From Puffinus mauretanicus (taxonomy: Eukaryota; Chordata; Aves; Procellariiformes; Procellariidae), in contig JAJKFH010003173.1 in assembly GCA_023333565.1 (NCBI GenBank), positions 1,922,001-1,986,000 on the forward strand: DNA of 64,000 nucleotides, in the 5' to 3' direction. A program made the position numbers and the translations under genes. Under the pieces are notes generated by a model. That model was not told where the DNA came from, did no database searches, and worked only from the letters and a program-made list of their open reading frames with translations. Within the stretch, counting starts at the first letter, position 1, and every line of letters starts with the position of its first letter. Positions 1 through 26,800 of this stretch are shown piece after piece.

Positions 1-2340
1 GACTATGAGTATATGCAACACCAGAATTAGCTTCACGAGGAGGCACTTTAGGCTGTTTTTCAAACTGAAATCAATGTTGTACTTGCAATGAATTAAACAC
101 CCACATTTTTTGCACTTGCTGCAAACTGCAGAGTGAAATAATGAATGAAGGAATAGCAGAGCAGCACAATTACAGACAGCAGCATCAGTTGGTGCATGCC
201 ATTGCTGCTGAAAAAGATCCCACAAGATCCCATTTGAGAAACGTGTTCCTTTTGCTTCCTGTGCCCTCGCACGTTCTTCCTTGGGCAGCAAGAGGCACAG
301 CAGGATTTTTTCACATAATATCAGTTAATCTTTGCAGCCAGTGGAGCAATTACTTCTTTAACATGACCAGTCCTGCTTTGCAGTGACTGCTCTGTAGAGC
401 TTCAACCCAGAAGCCAGATTTTGTTCAGATTTGCTGTTGTGATGCTGGCATCACTTGTCTTAGCCCAGTCTCAACCATTGGGAAAATTCAATTCTAGTAA
501 TAGGTTTTCTAAAGGTTTCCTTGGGCTGAGGCCCCACGGGTGGGCTTGGGACAGCAGGCGCCCGGGGACAGGCTCCTTCAAGGCTTTCGCCAGTGTTTGG
601 GTTGGCAGCTGTGGCCAAGGGCCTGGGGCTGAGATACCGTCGAACAGTTTTCCCCCTGTCCCCCTTCTGCAAGAGACCACAAAGGGCAAATCTGGGCTGA
701 CACCCTCAGAAACCCCAACACGTTATCCCAGCAACCACGCGTGCCGGTGTGATGGGCCGAAGAGCCGCATGCGCATTCGGGGACGGGAGCACCGATGTCT
801 TTCAACAGCTGTACCTCAGCCCAAAAACCCACCACCAAGCAAGCTTGAGCAGATAAGAAAATAACCACCCTGAATCACTGAACCTTACTGAGAAAAGACG
901 TGATGCGTCTTACAACATAGGGTAAACTCTCCATACGATGGGTTGAATTATTCTAGGCTGCATGTAAGACGCTCCGCGATGCAGCACGAAGGGGCCGGGC
1001 AGCTGGAACGGCAGCACACGAGAGAGGTGTTCACCTCATGTATTTTGGGGTCAAGAGTTTCAAAACACGCCGTGTGATTTGGCAAGCTTGGCTCCACTTC
1101 TAGGTCAAACATTAGCCTGAGATCTTGGCCCGGTTATTACAGATCCTGTAACACTTGTCTAAAAGGAGGAAGTGCTCACCTACACGTTTCCCTACCATCC
1201 AACTGAAATAATTCACACACCCACTCCAATTTAGCTGGAATCAATGTGCTTCCTCCTTTACTGCACTAAAACTGCGGCAGAGGAGGGTGGGCTGCAATGA
1301 AACGACCAGGCTGAGCCTCCCGAAATGGACCTGTAACTTAATGACACACAAATAATCTCGTTGAGGACAGCAGGTATCATCCCCGCTTTGCAGATAATGC
1401 TGAGAGACCCAGGGAGCGATGGGTGACCTGGCTTGAGCATCCTTGCGAGGCAGAGGGACCCACCTGAGGGACACGGAGCGGGGAGGTCACGGCTATTTGG
1501 GTGGCGGGGAACATCCAGATGCCGGTTGGGTCCGCGGGCGGAGGATGCGGGCTGGGGCCGCTCGGCGGCATTCCCCCGGACCCAGCGCCGGCAGCTGCCG
1601 CCGCCCGAGACTGGAGGAATGAGAGCGGCAGATGGAGGAACTGGTTTGGCAAACAGCTTGTTACTGGGGATCTGCCCACGCCAGTGCCTGAACGTGACTC
1701 AGGCAGGCTGGGCACTGGCTGGAGGTGCAGCCCGGGGAGGGGGATGAAGGGCATTGCCCCCTTCCCTAAACCAGCCGCCCATCGTCCGTGGGCTCACACC
1801 ACAGGTCTGGCCCCAAAGACCCCACAGGTCCCCCCGTACTTCATCTCTGGCTCTTGCCGGGTCCCCCAGACGCGGGTGGCTGCAGCTTCTCTTCAGCACC
1901 GATGGGTCAGAGAGCAGGAATATGTAAAGGGGATTGTTGTGCTGAATATGCTCTGGTCTCGGGGAGATTTTTAGCTGCTGGAGCTCCAGGAAACAGGGCT
2001 CCCCTGTCCCTTCCCCAGCTCTGCCCTTCAGTTGCTTTGCAACCATGGGCTGGGCATGTCAGCTCTGTGCTTTATTTGCCTGATAGGCTTATGGCAATAT
2101 TTGTTTAGGGCCTTAGGATCCATGCAAGGGACCACAGAACATTTTCTTATTGCACACAAGTTTCTGAGGTCTTGTGTTTCAATTCCCTGCAAAGGTCAAG
2201 TACTGGGAAACTCCTTTTGCACTAAGTCTGCGTCTGGGAGTTTACTACAGCCAGCAGAAAAATGCCCTGCTAGCAGGCGTGACAACGAAAGGTGTCCTGG
2301 AGCCGCACCGAAAGCAGCTGTGGGGAATGACTCTGTGGGA
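1..2340. other. 2.3 kb window start without a recognised gene
   Basis: Open frames at both strands are short and unlike known families. A 73-codon minus-strand frame (93-314) has a hydrophobic C-terminal half but no supporting context. A GC-rich patch lies at 1.43-1.65 kb. Confidence 0.5.
1370..1440 (-). mobile_element. Possible MIR-like SINE remnant
   Basis: GGTATCATCCCCGCTTTGCA, then GATAATGCTGAGAGACCCAG resembles 'tattatccccattttacagatgaggaaactgaggc'. Confidence 0.35.
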
Positions 2341-2436
2341 CGGCACGGCACGGCACGGCACGGCACGGCTCGGTACGGCACGGCTCGGCACGGCACGGCA
2401 CAGCTCGGCACGGCACGGCACGGCTCGGCACGGCAC
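2341..2436. repeat. GGCAC pentanucleotide array
   Basis: About 19 pentamers of GGCAC occur, with some changed to GGCTC, GGTAC and AGCTC. The array is 96 bp long in a locally CpG-rich stretch. The frames that read through it (RHGTA.. repeats) are artefacts. Confidence 0.95.
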
Positions 2437-2635
2437 GCTCCCTGCCGCGGTCCGGCTGCCTGCCTCCCCTGCACGCCCGCCACGGAGCAACTCACCGCTC
2501 GGGAGCCTGCCAAGGGACCTGCGCGCCTGAGACGTCAGTGCTACCTAGCTGAAATTCAAAAACAAAGCGGATCCTTCTCCTACCAAAAAAAGAGAAAAGA
2601 GAAAAATTATATCCTGTACAAAACTATCCTGTGTT

Positions 2636-2650
2636 CAATAAAGTTTATTG
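2636..2650. terminator. Palindromic, bidirectional poly(A) signal
   Basis: The 15-mer CAATAAAGTTTATTG has perfect 7-bp arms around a central G, so AATAAA occurs on the plus strand (2637-2642) and on the minus strand (complement of 2644-2649). AT-rich, UTR-like sequence lies on its right. The minus-strand use is better supported, with a T/G-containing stretch downstream. Use on the plus strand is only possible. Confidence 0.5.
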
Positions 2651-2816
2651 TCCAATCTTGGCTTTGGAGCATTCACAATACAACTGTAATATAAGCCTTA
2701 GCAAGAAAATGAGCACATCCACAAAATAGTCCATGTCACATCTGAAATACAAAAATTGAAATATTCTTATAAAACATTCAGACACAAGATTGATAGATGG
2801 ATACAATCTTTTATTC

Positions 2817-2832
2817 TTTTTTTTTTTTTTTT
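2817..2832. repeat. Poly(T) tract, 16 nt
   Basis: The tract reads as A16 in the candidate minus-strand 3' UTR, next to AATAAA. Confidence 0.95.
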
Positions 2833-3053
2833 GTACCTTTCCATTTATTCCAGAAAAACTTTCTATAAAAAAATCATTGCTTCTTTTGGAATAAATCTTT
2901 AAAATCATTTCTTTTAAAATGCAGCTTTTGTTTGTACAACACTAGTTAAATATATTATTGGTATTCTGCAAATGAATCACACCAGAGAACATTCACAGTA
3001 TGTGTATCCTGGCTGCTTGGATCTATTTTTCCTGCTGTAGGACAAGCATGATG

Positions 3054-6000
3054 CTGAGGATGGAAGAAGGCAATGAAGAAACCAGAAAGTGGGTTTCATA
3101 GTATTTGTGCCCAGGCATGGCTAGTGGGGAACGCTAAGGGGACATCCAAAGGCATTTCTTACAGGACTCAAGCGTACAGACAGGACAGCGGTGCGGCACG
3201 GCTGGAGCAGCGCGCTCGGGCAGAGATCCCCAGCTCTTGGCAGGTGAGATCACGTCACTTTTAACCTCAGGTATTTCAGGATCAAGACCCGATGGCCCTT
3301 GCAGGATCCGCTCAGCCATCGCCGGCTCCGTGCTCCGAGCAAACCCGGGCTTGCGTGGCTGCAGACGCTGGATTTACGCTGGTGAAAGCAGAGTTTGGCC
3401 ACGAAAGGCCGGGCAGGCTCCCACCCCCAGCTCCGGTCCCTTCCCCACGCCCCGGGACACACACACTGAACCTTTTGCATCGCTCAGTCGGCGGGCCAGG
3501 CTGCTTCTCTGTTTTCCCACCTGCCTGTTCCTAGCCTGCTCCCGGGAGCTCTGGGCTCCCATTTTATGCCAGCCTAATTTCTGACTGAAGATAAGTCCTG
3601 GGAAAAAACCAAACAAAACATTTGAGAAGCTTGGGAAAATGGCCTTCCAATTACTTTTTTTTTCATCATGTGTAAGGGAGAGGAAAAAATCCACTTATTT
3701 TGTCCTTAGTCTCCAAGATACAATGTAGTTTTGTTATTTAAAATCTTAACATAGATCTGGCAATGAGCTGGGCCAGGAAAGGCGTGTGCATGTGTGTATG
3801 GAGAGGGTGAAATTAAATGGCTCTGCCTCTAAGTTTTATTGTTGTCCCATAGCACATTTTTTTTTACTTTACACATTATTTACTTACATTTCTTTAACCA
3901 GCTATCAGCTGGAGAGACGAAAGAATACAGCCTTTCCTGAGGGCACAGCCAAAACTCCATTTTCCACCAGAACTGGTAAAAAAAATATTGCAAGAAAAAT
4001 GTCTGGAAGACAAAGAAACAGTTTCCTTTTGTCAAAACTCCCCATCTGCGAGGAGTGCCAGCCACTCCGCAAAGCGGTGGATGGGAGAACCCACAAAATG
4101 AAAAAAATGCTGGAGAGCCACAGACATTCCCAGCATTTTCATTAGCGCTACTTTAAAAATCCAACTTGGGAGCCGGCTGGCGCTCCAAAAGCTGGGGAAA
4201 GCCTGCGCGGGGATGAGCTGCCGGAGCAGGCGGGGAGCGATGCCATCGGCACCGGGAGCCCCGCTGCAGATTTCCTCCCCTTGCGTGCAGGGAGGAGCAG
4301 GGCACCGCTCTGCCCAGGGCCTTTATAAACCGGGGCATCCGAGGGATCTTGGTCCTCATAAACCCAGCCAGACCCCGCGGTCCTCAGAGGGACCGTAACT
4401 CTATCCAGGAGATGGAGAAGGGGGATTTGGCTCCGGGCTCTAATCGCTGCCAACCTGCAACTCCTTTTCTTTGCAGCCGGGAAGGCTTTGGCGGGCAGCG
4501 TGCCGTGGGAGATCAGACGCTGGGGGCTCTGCCAGCCGACACGTGCAAGTGCAGCAGCGACGGGAGCTTGTAAATCAAACCCTGCTCAGCGGGGCACCAA
4601 ATATTTACACACACTATCACCCTCCTGAATAGGAATCAAATATCCACTCAATGTGGTGGAACAAAAGGGGTTATCTCAAATTCAGGCTGTTAGCGCACAG
4701 GGCTAATAAATAATAGTGTCTCCTTTTGGAGGATTTGTAGGAGGAAAGGCAAAGGCTACGAAAGAATAAACAGCAGCTAACAGGCCCTTTGTCTTCGCTA
4801 TCTGATCCCGGGTAAAGCCGTCCTGTCTACATGGTCATTGCTAGGTCTTTTCCCCAATGTTTCTCCCCAGCAGTTTCTGTAGGTGACCTCGACCTTCAGC
4901 AGGAATACCTCTCTTATGGGGGGGGAGCTGAGACCACACCGATCCGGTGGTCTGGTGTGGTCTGCCTCCGTCCTCCCAGTATGAAAGCACGACGGCTCAG
5001 CTGGGCACCCTATGCCCCAGCAAGCTTTATGGTCAAGGCAATCTCAGTGCATGGGGATGGTAACGCCAAGCAAGAAAACTGCACAAAGACAGGTCAAACA
5101 TGTCCTGAATGGGCTTCCCAAGGGGGTTCCTGCTCTCCCTGGTCCAGTCCGCGCTCGCAGACTGCAGGGGGGGCTCTGTTCCCCCGGGCACGCCAGCACT
5201 TTTCACCCCATGTACCTGAAGGTGCTGCCGCAGGGGCACGGGAGACGCTGCGTCTGTGAGCTGGCCTGCCTGCCGAGCTGCTAATTCCTGAGGGGAGCTG
5301 GCTGCCCTGGGAAGTGCAAGTCTGCACCACAGCTCCCTGCCATGCCAAGGAAATTCCTTATAAAAATGCCTTTGTGACAGAAAAGATGACAGTGTAAGAG
5401 TTCAGACTTACTCCAGCCAACACCTCCCTTTGTGAACCTCCCTACTGAAAAGCCCCATGCAGCAGGAGCCGGTGTAGGAAACCAGGCAAAACACTGCCCT
5501 GACATCAGGGTGAAATGCGTCACTGGTGGCTGATGGCTATTCATGCTCTTCCCTATCAAATGGAAACAATTAATGAACTATTCAGCCTGCTGTATGCTGG
5601 ACATACCGAGAAGGGAACTGAGCAGGGATGGGCAAACCTCAAACAATGCAGACGTCTGGATGCTTGTCTAGGACAAACCCGAATTAACAGCTTTGGTCTG
5701 ATGGGGGAAGCTCAGAGGGCGCATCGCATCAAGCACTGGCACAGGGAGAAGTCACCCCAGAAGCTTTGGGGAGCTCCAGGGTCTCCTCATTTATCCTCAC
5801 GCTTTGCATTTTCTGAGGATCACAGAAGAAATGCTGCACAGCAAAGCAGAAAACAGAGCCCTCACCCCTGGCTCGATGGGGAAACAGCGGCATGGAGAGT
5901 TACCGTCCCCTGAGCAATGCCTCCCAGGATGGGAGCATGACGGGTCAAGACATCAGCATGTCCTGCCAGTCCCAGTGCCAGGCGACAGTCCCAGCGCCTG

Positions 6001-7570
6001 CCAAGTCCAGAGTCTCCTGGCCACATCCATGGGCTGGAGGACCGGTAGGCGAGAGGACTCGTCATCCAGGACAGCCAAGAAAAGGATGTGAATATTACAC
6101 AGTAGAGAGACTTCTTGCAACGCTCACACACTTGGAGACATTTCATGCTGTTTGCAGGCTGTGGGGGAGAGGTGCAGCAGGGCCTCTTCACTCAGGATGG
6201 ATTTGGCACGTTCCTGAAGTGTACGGAGGGGAAAACACACCGGGAGCAGTCCTCGGCCAGCAACGCACGCTCAGATCTAAGCACGCACCTCAGGCCCACG
6301 GCATCGATCTGAGTCAGGGCTGGTATGATCTGGCGTTGGCTACAAACGTAGAGGCCAGGCGATGAGGTCTGAGGGATGATTTGCTTCTCTCCAGATCTAT
6401 TTCTGGTCCCACAGCTGAGCTGTGGGAGGTTTGGCACCTCTCCCCCTTCCTCCGGGTAGAAATGCACTGAGGTGGGTGTGTGCAACACTTTGGTACGGAG
6501 AGGCTGTGCGGCTCGGGCTCTGCCACGTCGCGGGGGCTCAGCGACGGGACGGGGGGAGATGCGCTCCTGAGATGCCGGGTGGGAACTGCGTCCTGCCCCT
6601 TGTGACGATGGCAGAGAGGGTCGGCGGGCTGGGGGGCAGCAGGCTCGGCAATGAGAACGGGGCTGCTCCATCGGTGCCTGGGAAAGGCTGGCCGAAGGGC
6701 TCGGTGCAGCAACGAGAGGCAGCACGGAGCCGTTGCTCGTTTGGCCCCGCTTCTGCACAGCTCTACCAGCAGGTACCTGCACCCCGGCGGGCTAAGCCAG
6801 CCCTTGCTCTCAGCTCAGGACATCGCTGGGGAGCAGCCAGCTGAACTTGGAAACGCAGTGGTGGCAAGGAGGGGGAGATGCTGGAGGAAGCAATGGGAAG
6901 CCCCCTCCTCCCAGTGCTCCATCCTTGTCAGGATTCAGGTACCAAAGATGGGGAGAGAAAAAGAGGTTTTGTAGGCAGAGGCAAGGGCAAATAAGGGAGG
7001 GCTGCCCTGGTTTTTGTGCTTCAGGCGCAGTCTCTCCAGTGCCAGGCTGGGTCATGCCTCCGACTCGTAACGTGGCTGCAAAGTGTCTCCCCAAGAAATA
7101 GGGGGTGCAGAGCAGGTTGTCTGAGCAAAGGTATGTTTTCAGAAATGCCTGCTTGGGCCAAACGCTACAATCCACAGCCCAGCTTTGGAGATACCACCCC
7201 CTGCTCCTAAAACCTCCCCGTGCCTGGCTCACCCCCCGAGGGCAGCGAGCGGTTCCCTGGGGCAGCACGCGATCCTGCGCTCCGGGCAATGCCCAGGGCC
7301 GCTCCTCACTAGAGCACCGGCACAGAGGGTGGCAGCTCACATCTGATGGGGGCAACATGAAAATAAGAGGGGAAAAAGGCCACAGGTCCATCAACAGCAG
7401 CTGCTAGGGGCTGTGGTTGTGGGGACAGGCAGGGGAGAGCCTGCAGCCAAGGGCGCTTCATCGTCCTGCTCGAGTCAGTAATTCTGCAGTGGGTCAGGTG
7501 GGAGCGTGTTGTCATCTCCTTTCTCAGTGTTTTGATCTCCATGGTGACAAGGGGAACACGAGATCCGAGT
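3054..7570 (-). other. CDK18 downstream flank / possible long 3' UTR
   Basis: No coding exon is recognised on either strand. Canonical AATAAA signals on the minus strand are absent near the stop codon. The first is complementary to 3835-3840 and the next ones lie in the 2.6-2.9 kb block. CDK18 mRNA may therefore run several kilobases or use a variant signal. A (GA)n stretch lies near 7612-7626, just upstream of the last exon. There is nothing resembling MFSD4A, the next gene in mammals. Confidence 0.5.
3835..3840 (-). terminator. Possible CDK18 poly(A) signal AATAAA
   Basis: The complement reads ACAACAATAAAACTTAG. It is the first canonical hexamer downstream of the CDK18 stop codon, 3.7 kb away. 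No clear GU-rich element follows, so this is weak. Confidence 0.2.
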
Positions 7571-21355
<13,785 letters not shown>

Positions 21356-23759
21356 TTTACCTTGTGCTGCGAGGGATGGCAGAGCCCTGCGGGGAAGGGA
21401 AGAGAGCAGGCTGAGAGGGCTGGACGATGCACGGGACTGTGGCCCCCCAGCCCCACAGCTCCTGCTCTTTGCTGGCAGCACCCCGACCTGAATTTCCCCT
21501 GCTGGGGACCTGCAGGGATCCCCAGGGACATCCTCTTCTCCGAGGCACCGCTGCTGTGTCAGAGCAAAAGAGGAGCCACATGGTCACCAGGCAAATCAGG
21601 TTCCTCATGAATTTAAGAGTTGACTGCGGTCAAGAAGTGCAGGGGGCTTTTTCTGAGTTAGTTATCAGAGATGAGCCTGGGGCAGGGCTGTGCACACTGA
21701 ATCACGAGTACCGACACGGGCTGTGCCTTACAGCATCCTTGGAAACTCCAGGATTGCCTGGAACAGGGAAAAGCAGGGTAGAAATAGAAGGAAAGCAAGA
21801 AAGAGTAAACAGTGATGGAAAAGATTCAGTACCACACTGCTCCCTGTACAAGGGGGCACCTCTCCCCTGGCAGTTTGGTCTCTGCTTTGCCCTTGCAAGA
21901 AAGACTTCCTGAGCCAGCAGCAAAATGCCAAGTGAAGCCAGTACCGGCTGGGGGGATCCCTGAGAGCCACAGCAAGGGGAGATGCTTTGAGCTCACAGCT
22001 TGCTCACAAGCTCTTGAATGACATCCTGTATGGGCATTAGAATCGCCTTAGCCAGGGATCTGATTAAAGCAATAAAACCCTTAAACGAAGAAAACCCTCA
22101 AGGGGCACATGGCAAAGCGTGCTGGGTCTGAGCAGCCACACGAGCAGGCTGAGGGATCTCGCTCTGGGCGTCTTGGAGCCACACGCGGCCTTGCCTTTCC
22201 TACTTCGGCTCTTGCCAGGCCCGTCTGTAGCTCAGCAGCGCAGACGGGACCGGGCTGCAGAGCTGTCTGTGCAGGGTTTGGTCTTTAGCACCAGCCCCGC
22301 TGCACTCAGGTGTTATTCCTCCTGCCGAGCACAGACCTAGCAAACAGCCAACGCTCCCTGCTCCCCGGACTGCAAACATCAGTGTCTCATCCCCAGCCAG
22401 CCACAGCTCTGCCCCTTCCAGTCCCAGGCCCGAGGAGGTTTGGGTCTGTCCCTCTCCCCTTCCCAATCCGATGAGCATAGGGCTGCTTCTCCACCAGCCT
22501 TTATCGTCTCAACCCTCTAACCTGTCTGGCGAGGGATTTCCATTTTACAGCACTGGACTCCTTTAATGCTACTCTCACGTACCAGCCCAAGGGAGGATCT
22601 TAAGGGGAAAATCATCCCTTGGTAACAAACAGGCATCAAAAGCTACACAGAGCGGTTCTTTCCACGACTTCTCCCGCACCCCTGGAGCAGGTCGGCCCCC
22701 CTACTCCTGGGAGTCCCCACTGCAGCTGAGCCGCCCTCTTCCCCTGCTCCTTCCCAGCCCCCTCCGGGGCTTATCAGCACAAACAAACAGTGATCACATT
22801 CCAGACTGATGCGATCAGACACGGCATCCGGGAGCTAATGCATCGCGTCGCCAGGGCAACGGGAACACTTGGGTTGACATGCCTGCATCTGAAAGCTTAA
22901 AAGATTATCCATCAGCAATATAAACACTCCGTTTGCTTGTCTGCCATGCTCTGCTGTGAGGCATGGCACCCTGCTGTGGGCACAATCCCCTGAAAATCCC
23001 TGGGATTCACCTGGATCCTGGGGACTCACACCCCTCAACCATCCCCACTCATCTCCCACCTTTAATGCTGCAAAAACCTAAAGCTGAAGGCTCGACTGCA
23101 ATGCTTGTGTACCTGGAATCAGGGCTGGGGTGTTTGGCTGGGGGTGGGAAGAGAGGCTGGAGGCTGCTTTGAGTTGCAAAGTGAGGCAGGAGGATGCTAG
23201 ACACATCCACGTCAGGCTTCAGACATTTAAATGTTTTCTCGGCACGACAGAAACATGCTTTGACAACAAAGATGCTGGCACTAGTGAATGCTGCATTAAC
23301 AAAGTCTCCATGCGGGTGCTTTCCTCATGGCCAAGAATAAAATCTCCAAGCAGTGCTGTTCCTTCTGAAGGGAAGGCAAAGCTTGACACTTGCTTTGGAG
23401 ACCATTTTCCCAGCCCATGGCTCTGATCTGGCTCCTTACCTTGCAAGCTAAGCAAGTTTCAACAGAGGCACTGCTAGTGCGTGGAAATGCCGCTAGTGTT
23501 GCAGGCAGCCAAGGAACTAAATCGACCTGAAGTGTTTTGCTCCAGCTGCGCATGCTGACGCTGCTGAAGTGGCACTAGTAAAAGCTACAGAGGCTCCTGC
23601 GCTAGGCACTGTTTTACTCCCAAACAGGAAACAGGAGCTCAGGGGAAATCCGTGATGCTCCCAGCAGGTACAACAGAGGCTCAAACAAAAGATAATCTTT
23701 CAACATTAATGTTCAGATAAGCCCCAGTGATTATCCTTTCAAATTAGGGCATAAGCAAG

Positions 23760-23803
23760 TTTCCACACATCTGGTGAAGGTTTTCCACATCTCTGGTGAA
23801 GGT
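23760..23803. repeat. Tandem duplication, 22-bp period
   Basis: Two near-identical copies of TTTCCACATCTCTGGTGAAG-type sequence occur head to tail. Confidence 0.85.
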
Positions 23804-26800
23804 TACACTAATGAACTGCACTCTGGTAGCATCCTGAGCGACCCTTGCACATGTCCATAACACAGCAAGTGCAAGGACACACTCCCAGCAGCAAGTGCTG
23901 CAATGACCTGACTTCAAAGCCACCTGAAGATACCAGGCTGCCTTCACCAGAAAGAAGAAGAGAGAAAGAGTTGGACAAGATTGTCCCTTGCCAGTCCCCC
24001 AAGATGCTTAAATCACAGCTTGGAGAGGAAGGCTCTGTGTTTCAAGAGAGATTTAGGAATCATGTGCACCCCTAACAGTGGATGAAAGAAGTGTATCCAG
24101 CTCCTGGATAACACACTTGCAGGACCAAGGAGGACAGATCCCAACTCTGAGCACCATCCCCTTTCCTGCCCTTTTGGAAAGGGCACCCTGGGGACTGGGA
24201 GGGACTGGGCTGGAGGGCTGGGGGCTGCTGCAGAGCCGCTCAACCCTCCCCACGCCTGCCGTGCCCAAAGGACAGCAGTCACCCTGCCGCGCTGGGGACA
24301 AAGTCCCACCCTGGCAGGGAGTGGCACGGGATGGCCAAGAGAGCAAGCCACACCGCAGGACCAGAAGGTCACGGGAAGGTGCTCAGCATGCGCTGCTGAG
24401 CAATTCCTGCTCTGACAATCCCCCACCAAGCCAACCCATAGCCCCCAGAACGGCCCTCGACTCCAGGACCAGGAAAGATACAGGGAATATAAAAGATTCT
24501 CCATCTCCAGGTGAATGAAGAAGCAGATGAGGGGAAGGGGTCTTTCCACCTCCCCCCTGTCCACTCACCCTTCTCAAAACGGTGCAAACGGTTTAGAAGG
24601 CAAATAGCTTCGCACCGACAAAAATTTGTGCTCCACAAATTGCAGCCCGAATCCTTCCCCGCCTTGTCACCCACTGGAGTGCCAGCAGCTACAGGCTGCT
24701 AAATATAAAACTCCTCGGAGAGGAAGTGGGGTGGGGGTAAAAATAGCACCGGCATCGCTAGCTACCTCTCCTGCTACGCACCAGCCTGCCCTGTACTCAT
24801 TATCTTTATGGCTCTGTGCAATTGTGGCTGTTTTTCCAGCTAGACCCGGACCTACTTGGCATCTGGTGATGGGGTTCTCATTAAAGTGTTTGTCAGCTGG
24901 AATTTATGGGACTGTTTGTGTTCTCAGCCTTCCACTGCTCCCAGAGAGGAATTTGTCCTGTCCCGAGTGGCCACTTGAATCGAGATGCCCTAAAGCTGGG
25001 ATTTGTTCCCCTCCTGTAAGCATGGCATCCCGCGACCTGCATGCTAGAAGGCTGCAGCACATCGCATGGGGCAGGTGGTGCGGGGTCCCCAGCGGGCACC
25101 CCTCCCCGCACACTGCCCTGGGCAGCACCCCGGGGTGCGAGGGGCTTCGTCCTCCCTCCGGCTGCATTTCTTCTGAGAAAAGGCATCCCCTCTGCAGCTC
25201 AACGGAGCCGCCCAGCCCTCTCTCCCGGCACGGATTTCAAAGGAAGAATTGCTAGCGACTGCCTCTTGTTTTCCACCATGTTTTGCAGGAGCGTAGTAAA
25301 GGAGGTGGAGGCATTTACTGACTTTCTGAGAGAAAGTGACACTTGCTAAGCAAAGCAATGACATCACTTGTTTTACAGCCTGAAGGATCTCGAAGGGGAT
25401 TACAGCAACCCCTGAACTGCAGGCATCTCTGGGATGGAAGAAGCCGGCTGATTAACACTATGCAGAAACATGATGTTGCATGGTAGGACACAATGGGAAG
25501 AAGCAGTCTAAAATGGCAATAAGGAATTTAGGCATCAACAGGCAAAAATGAAATCACTCAGGCTGGAATTTGGCCAAGAAACAGGGATTAAAGCCAGCAG
25601 TGTGAATGATCTGCATTTACTGTAATATAGTCAGAGAGTAAATACTTGGCTAAAACACTTCAAAGAGCCCAAAGCTGAATCCCGTCAGGAAAGCTCATCA
25701 CATGATCAAGACAAGATGTTAACGATTCTTTAAACACTGCATTCAAAGCCGTATTCGCTGCACTAGCAATAACTGCGCTCGCTATTTTTCAGTGAACTAT
25801 TCCCATAGGCATTCGGGCTGTGACTATCCACATGAATCTCTCTTGCATTTGTACAGCAAAACCCTCTGGCTCTCTGCTGTGGAATTCAAGAGACAGGTAT
25901 TTTAGACACAGACAAGCCCTCATCAGTGTATGAAACTTTCTTCTTCAGCATATTGCAGGGGCTCGGAAGCAAGGCTTTCAAGCAATAACCACTTTATTGC
26001 TTTTCACAAATGATAAGTGGCTCCATTTTTTTCTTACCATTTTAACAGACTCCTGCCCCCGTTTCCCAGCTGAAAGGGTGGAAGGCTTGGAGGGAATAGT
26101 ATGCTTTTTTAAAGCTTTTTTTTATCCCCAGAGAGATTAGCAGTTGTGTTTACAAGGCAAAATGAACAGCCCTATTCAGCAGTTACGGCTCACGCTTCTA
26201 GCTATTAGGTAGCATTGATTCACTCCTGCAAGTATGAGAGAAATGGTGAATTCTGCTCGTAGAGCCTTATTTGCTCTGCAAACACTGCTATCATGCAACG
26301 CTGCATGTGGCTACAGGGCTAAACAAACAACGAATGGAGGCACCAGTTGAATACGTGCCCCTCCTCACATCGCAAGGCATGGAGACAAAAGTCAGACCCA
26401 ACAAAAGCCCACCAGCGAAGCCCATGGGCCAAGCAGCCCTCCCCACCGGCCAGCAGCAGGTCTCTGTTTTGGGCAGTGGATGTGCTCCCTCCCAAGCTCC
26501 AGTGCAGACGAGGGGCAGGGAAAAGTAGCAGGAGCTGCCAAGACCGCTGAGCGCAGGCGATGGGAGAGATTTCGGCCCCTCCATGGTGCACATTCCTCTG
26601 CAAACAGGAGCTCGGCACAACCCGAATTCCTCCTCCGTTCCAAATTTTCTCGGCAGGGGCAGAGCCGGGTCCTCGGGAGGTGTTCGGAGGGGGACAGGGA
26701 GAGATTTGAGGCTGTTCCGGGGAGTCACAGGGAAATTACAGCACGCTGGGGATGACTCTGACATACACCAGGGGCGACGCTGAATTTTCTACAGCAGCTG

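Larger units (their letters stand above)
2625..3053 (-). other. Candidate terminal exon with poly(A) signals, minus strand
   Basis: On the minus strand a strong acceptor (CTTCTTCCATCCTCAG) ends at 3054. It is followed by about 400 nt of AT-rich sequence with several AATAAA hexamers (complement of about 2811, 2849 and 2644) and an A16 tract. This is the look of a 3' terminal exon. In one frame 32 codons are open from the acceptor (HHACPTAGKIDPSSQ..., stop TAA), which I do not recognise. It could be a distal 3' end of CDK18, an unrelated gene or a non-coding RNA. Confidence 0.4.

Noticed and set aside
93..314. 73-codon minus-strand frame with a hydrophobic segment
   Set aside because: Not recognised, no splice or promoter signals, and sequence around it is ordinary.
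2032..2694. 220-codon plus-strand frame containing RHGTARHGTA repeats
   Set aside because: The repeat is the translation of the GGCAC array. There is no similarity outside it.
1..7570. MFSD4A, the expected downstream neighbour
   Set aside because: No multi-membrane-segment exon resembling it is present; it probably lies beyond the window start.
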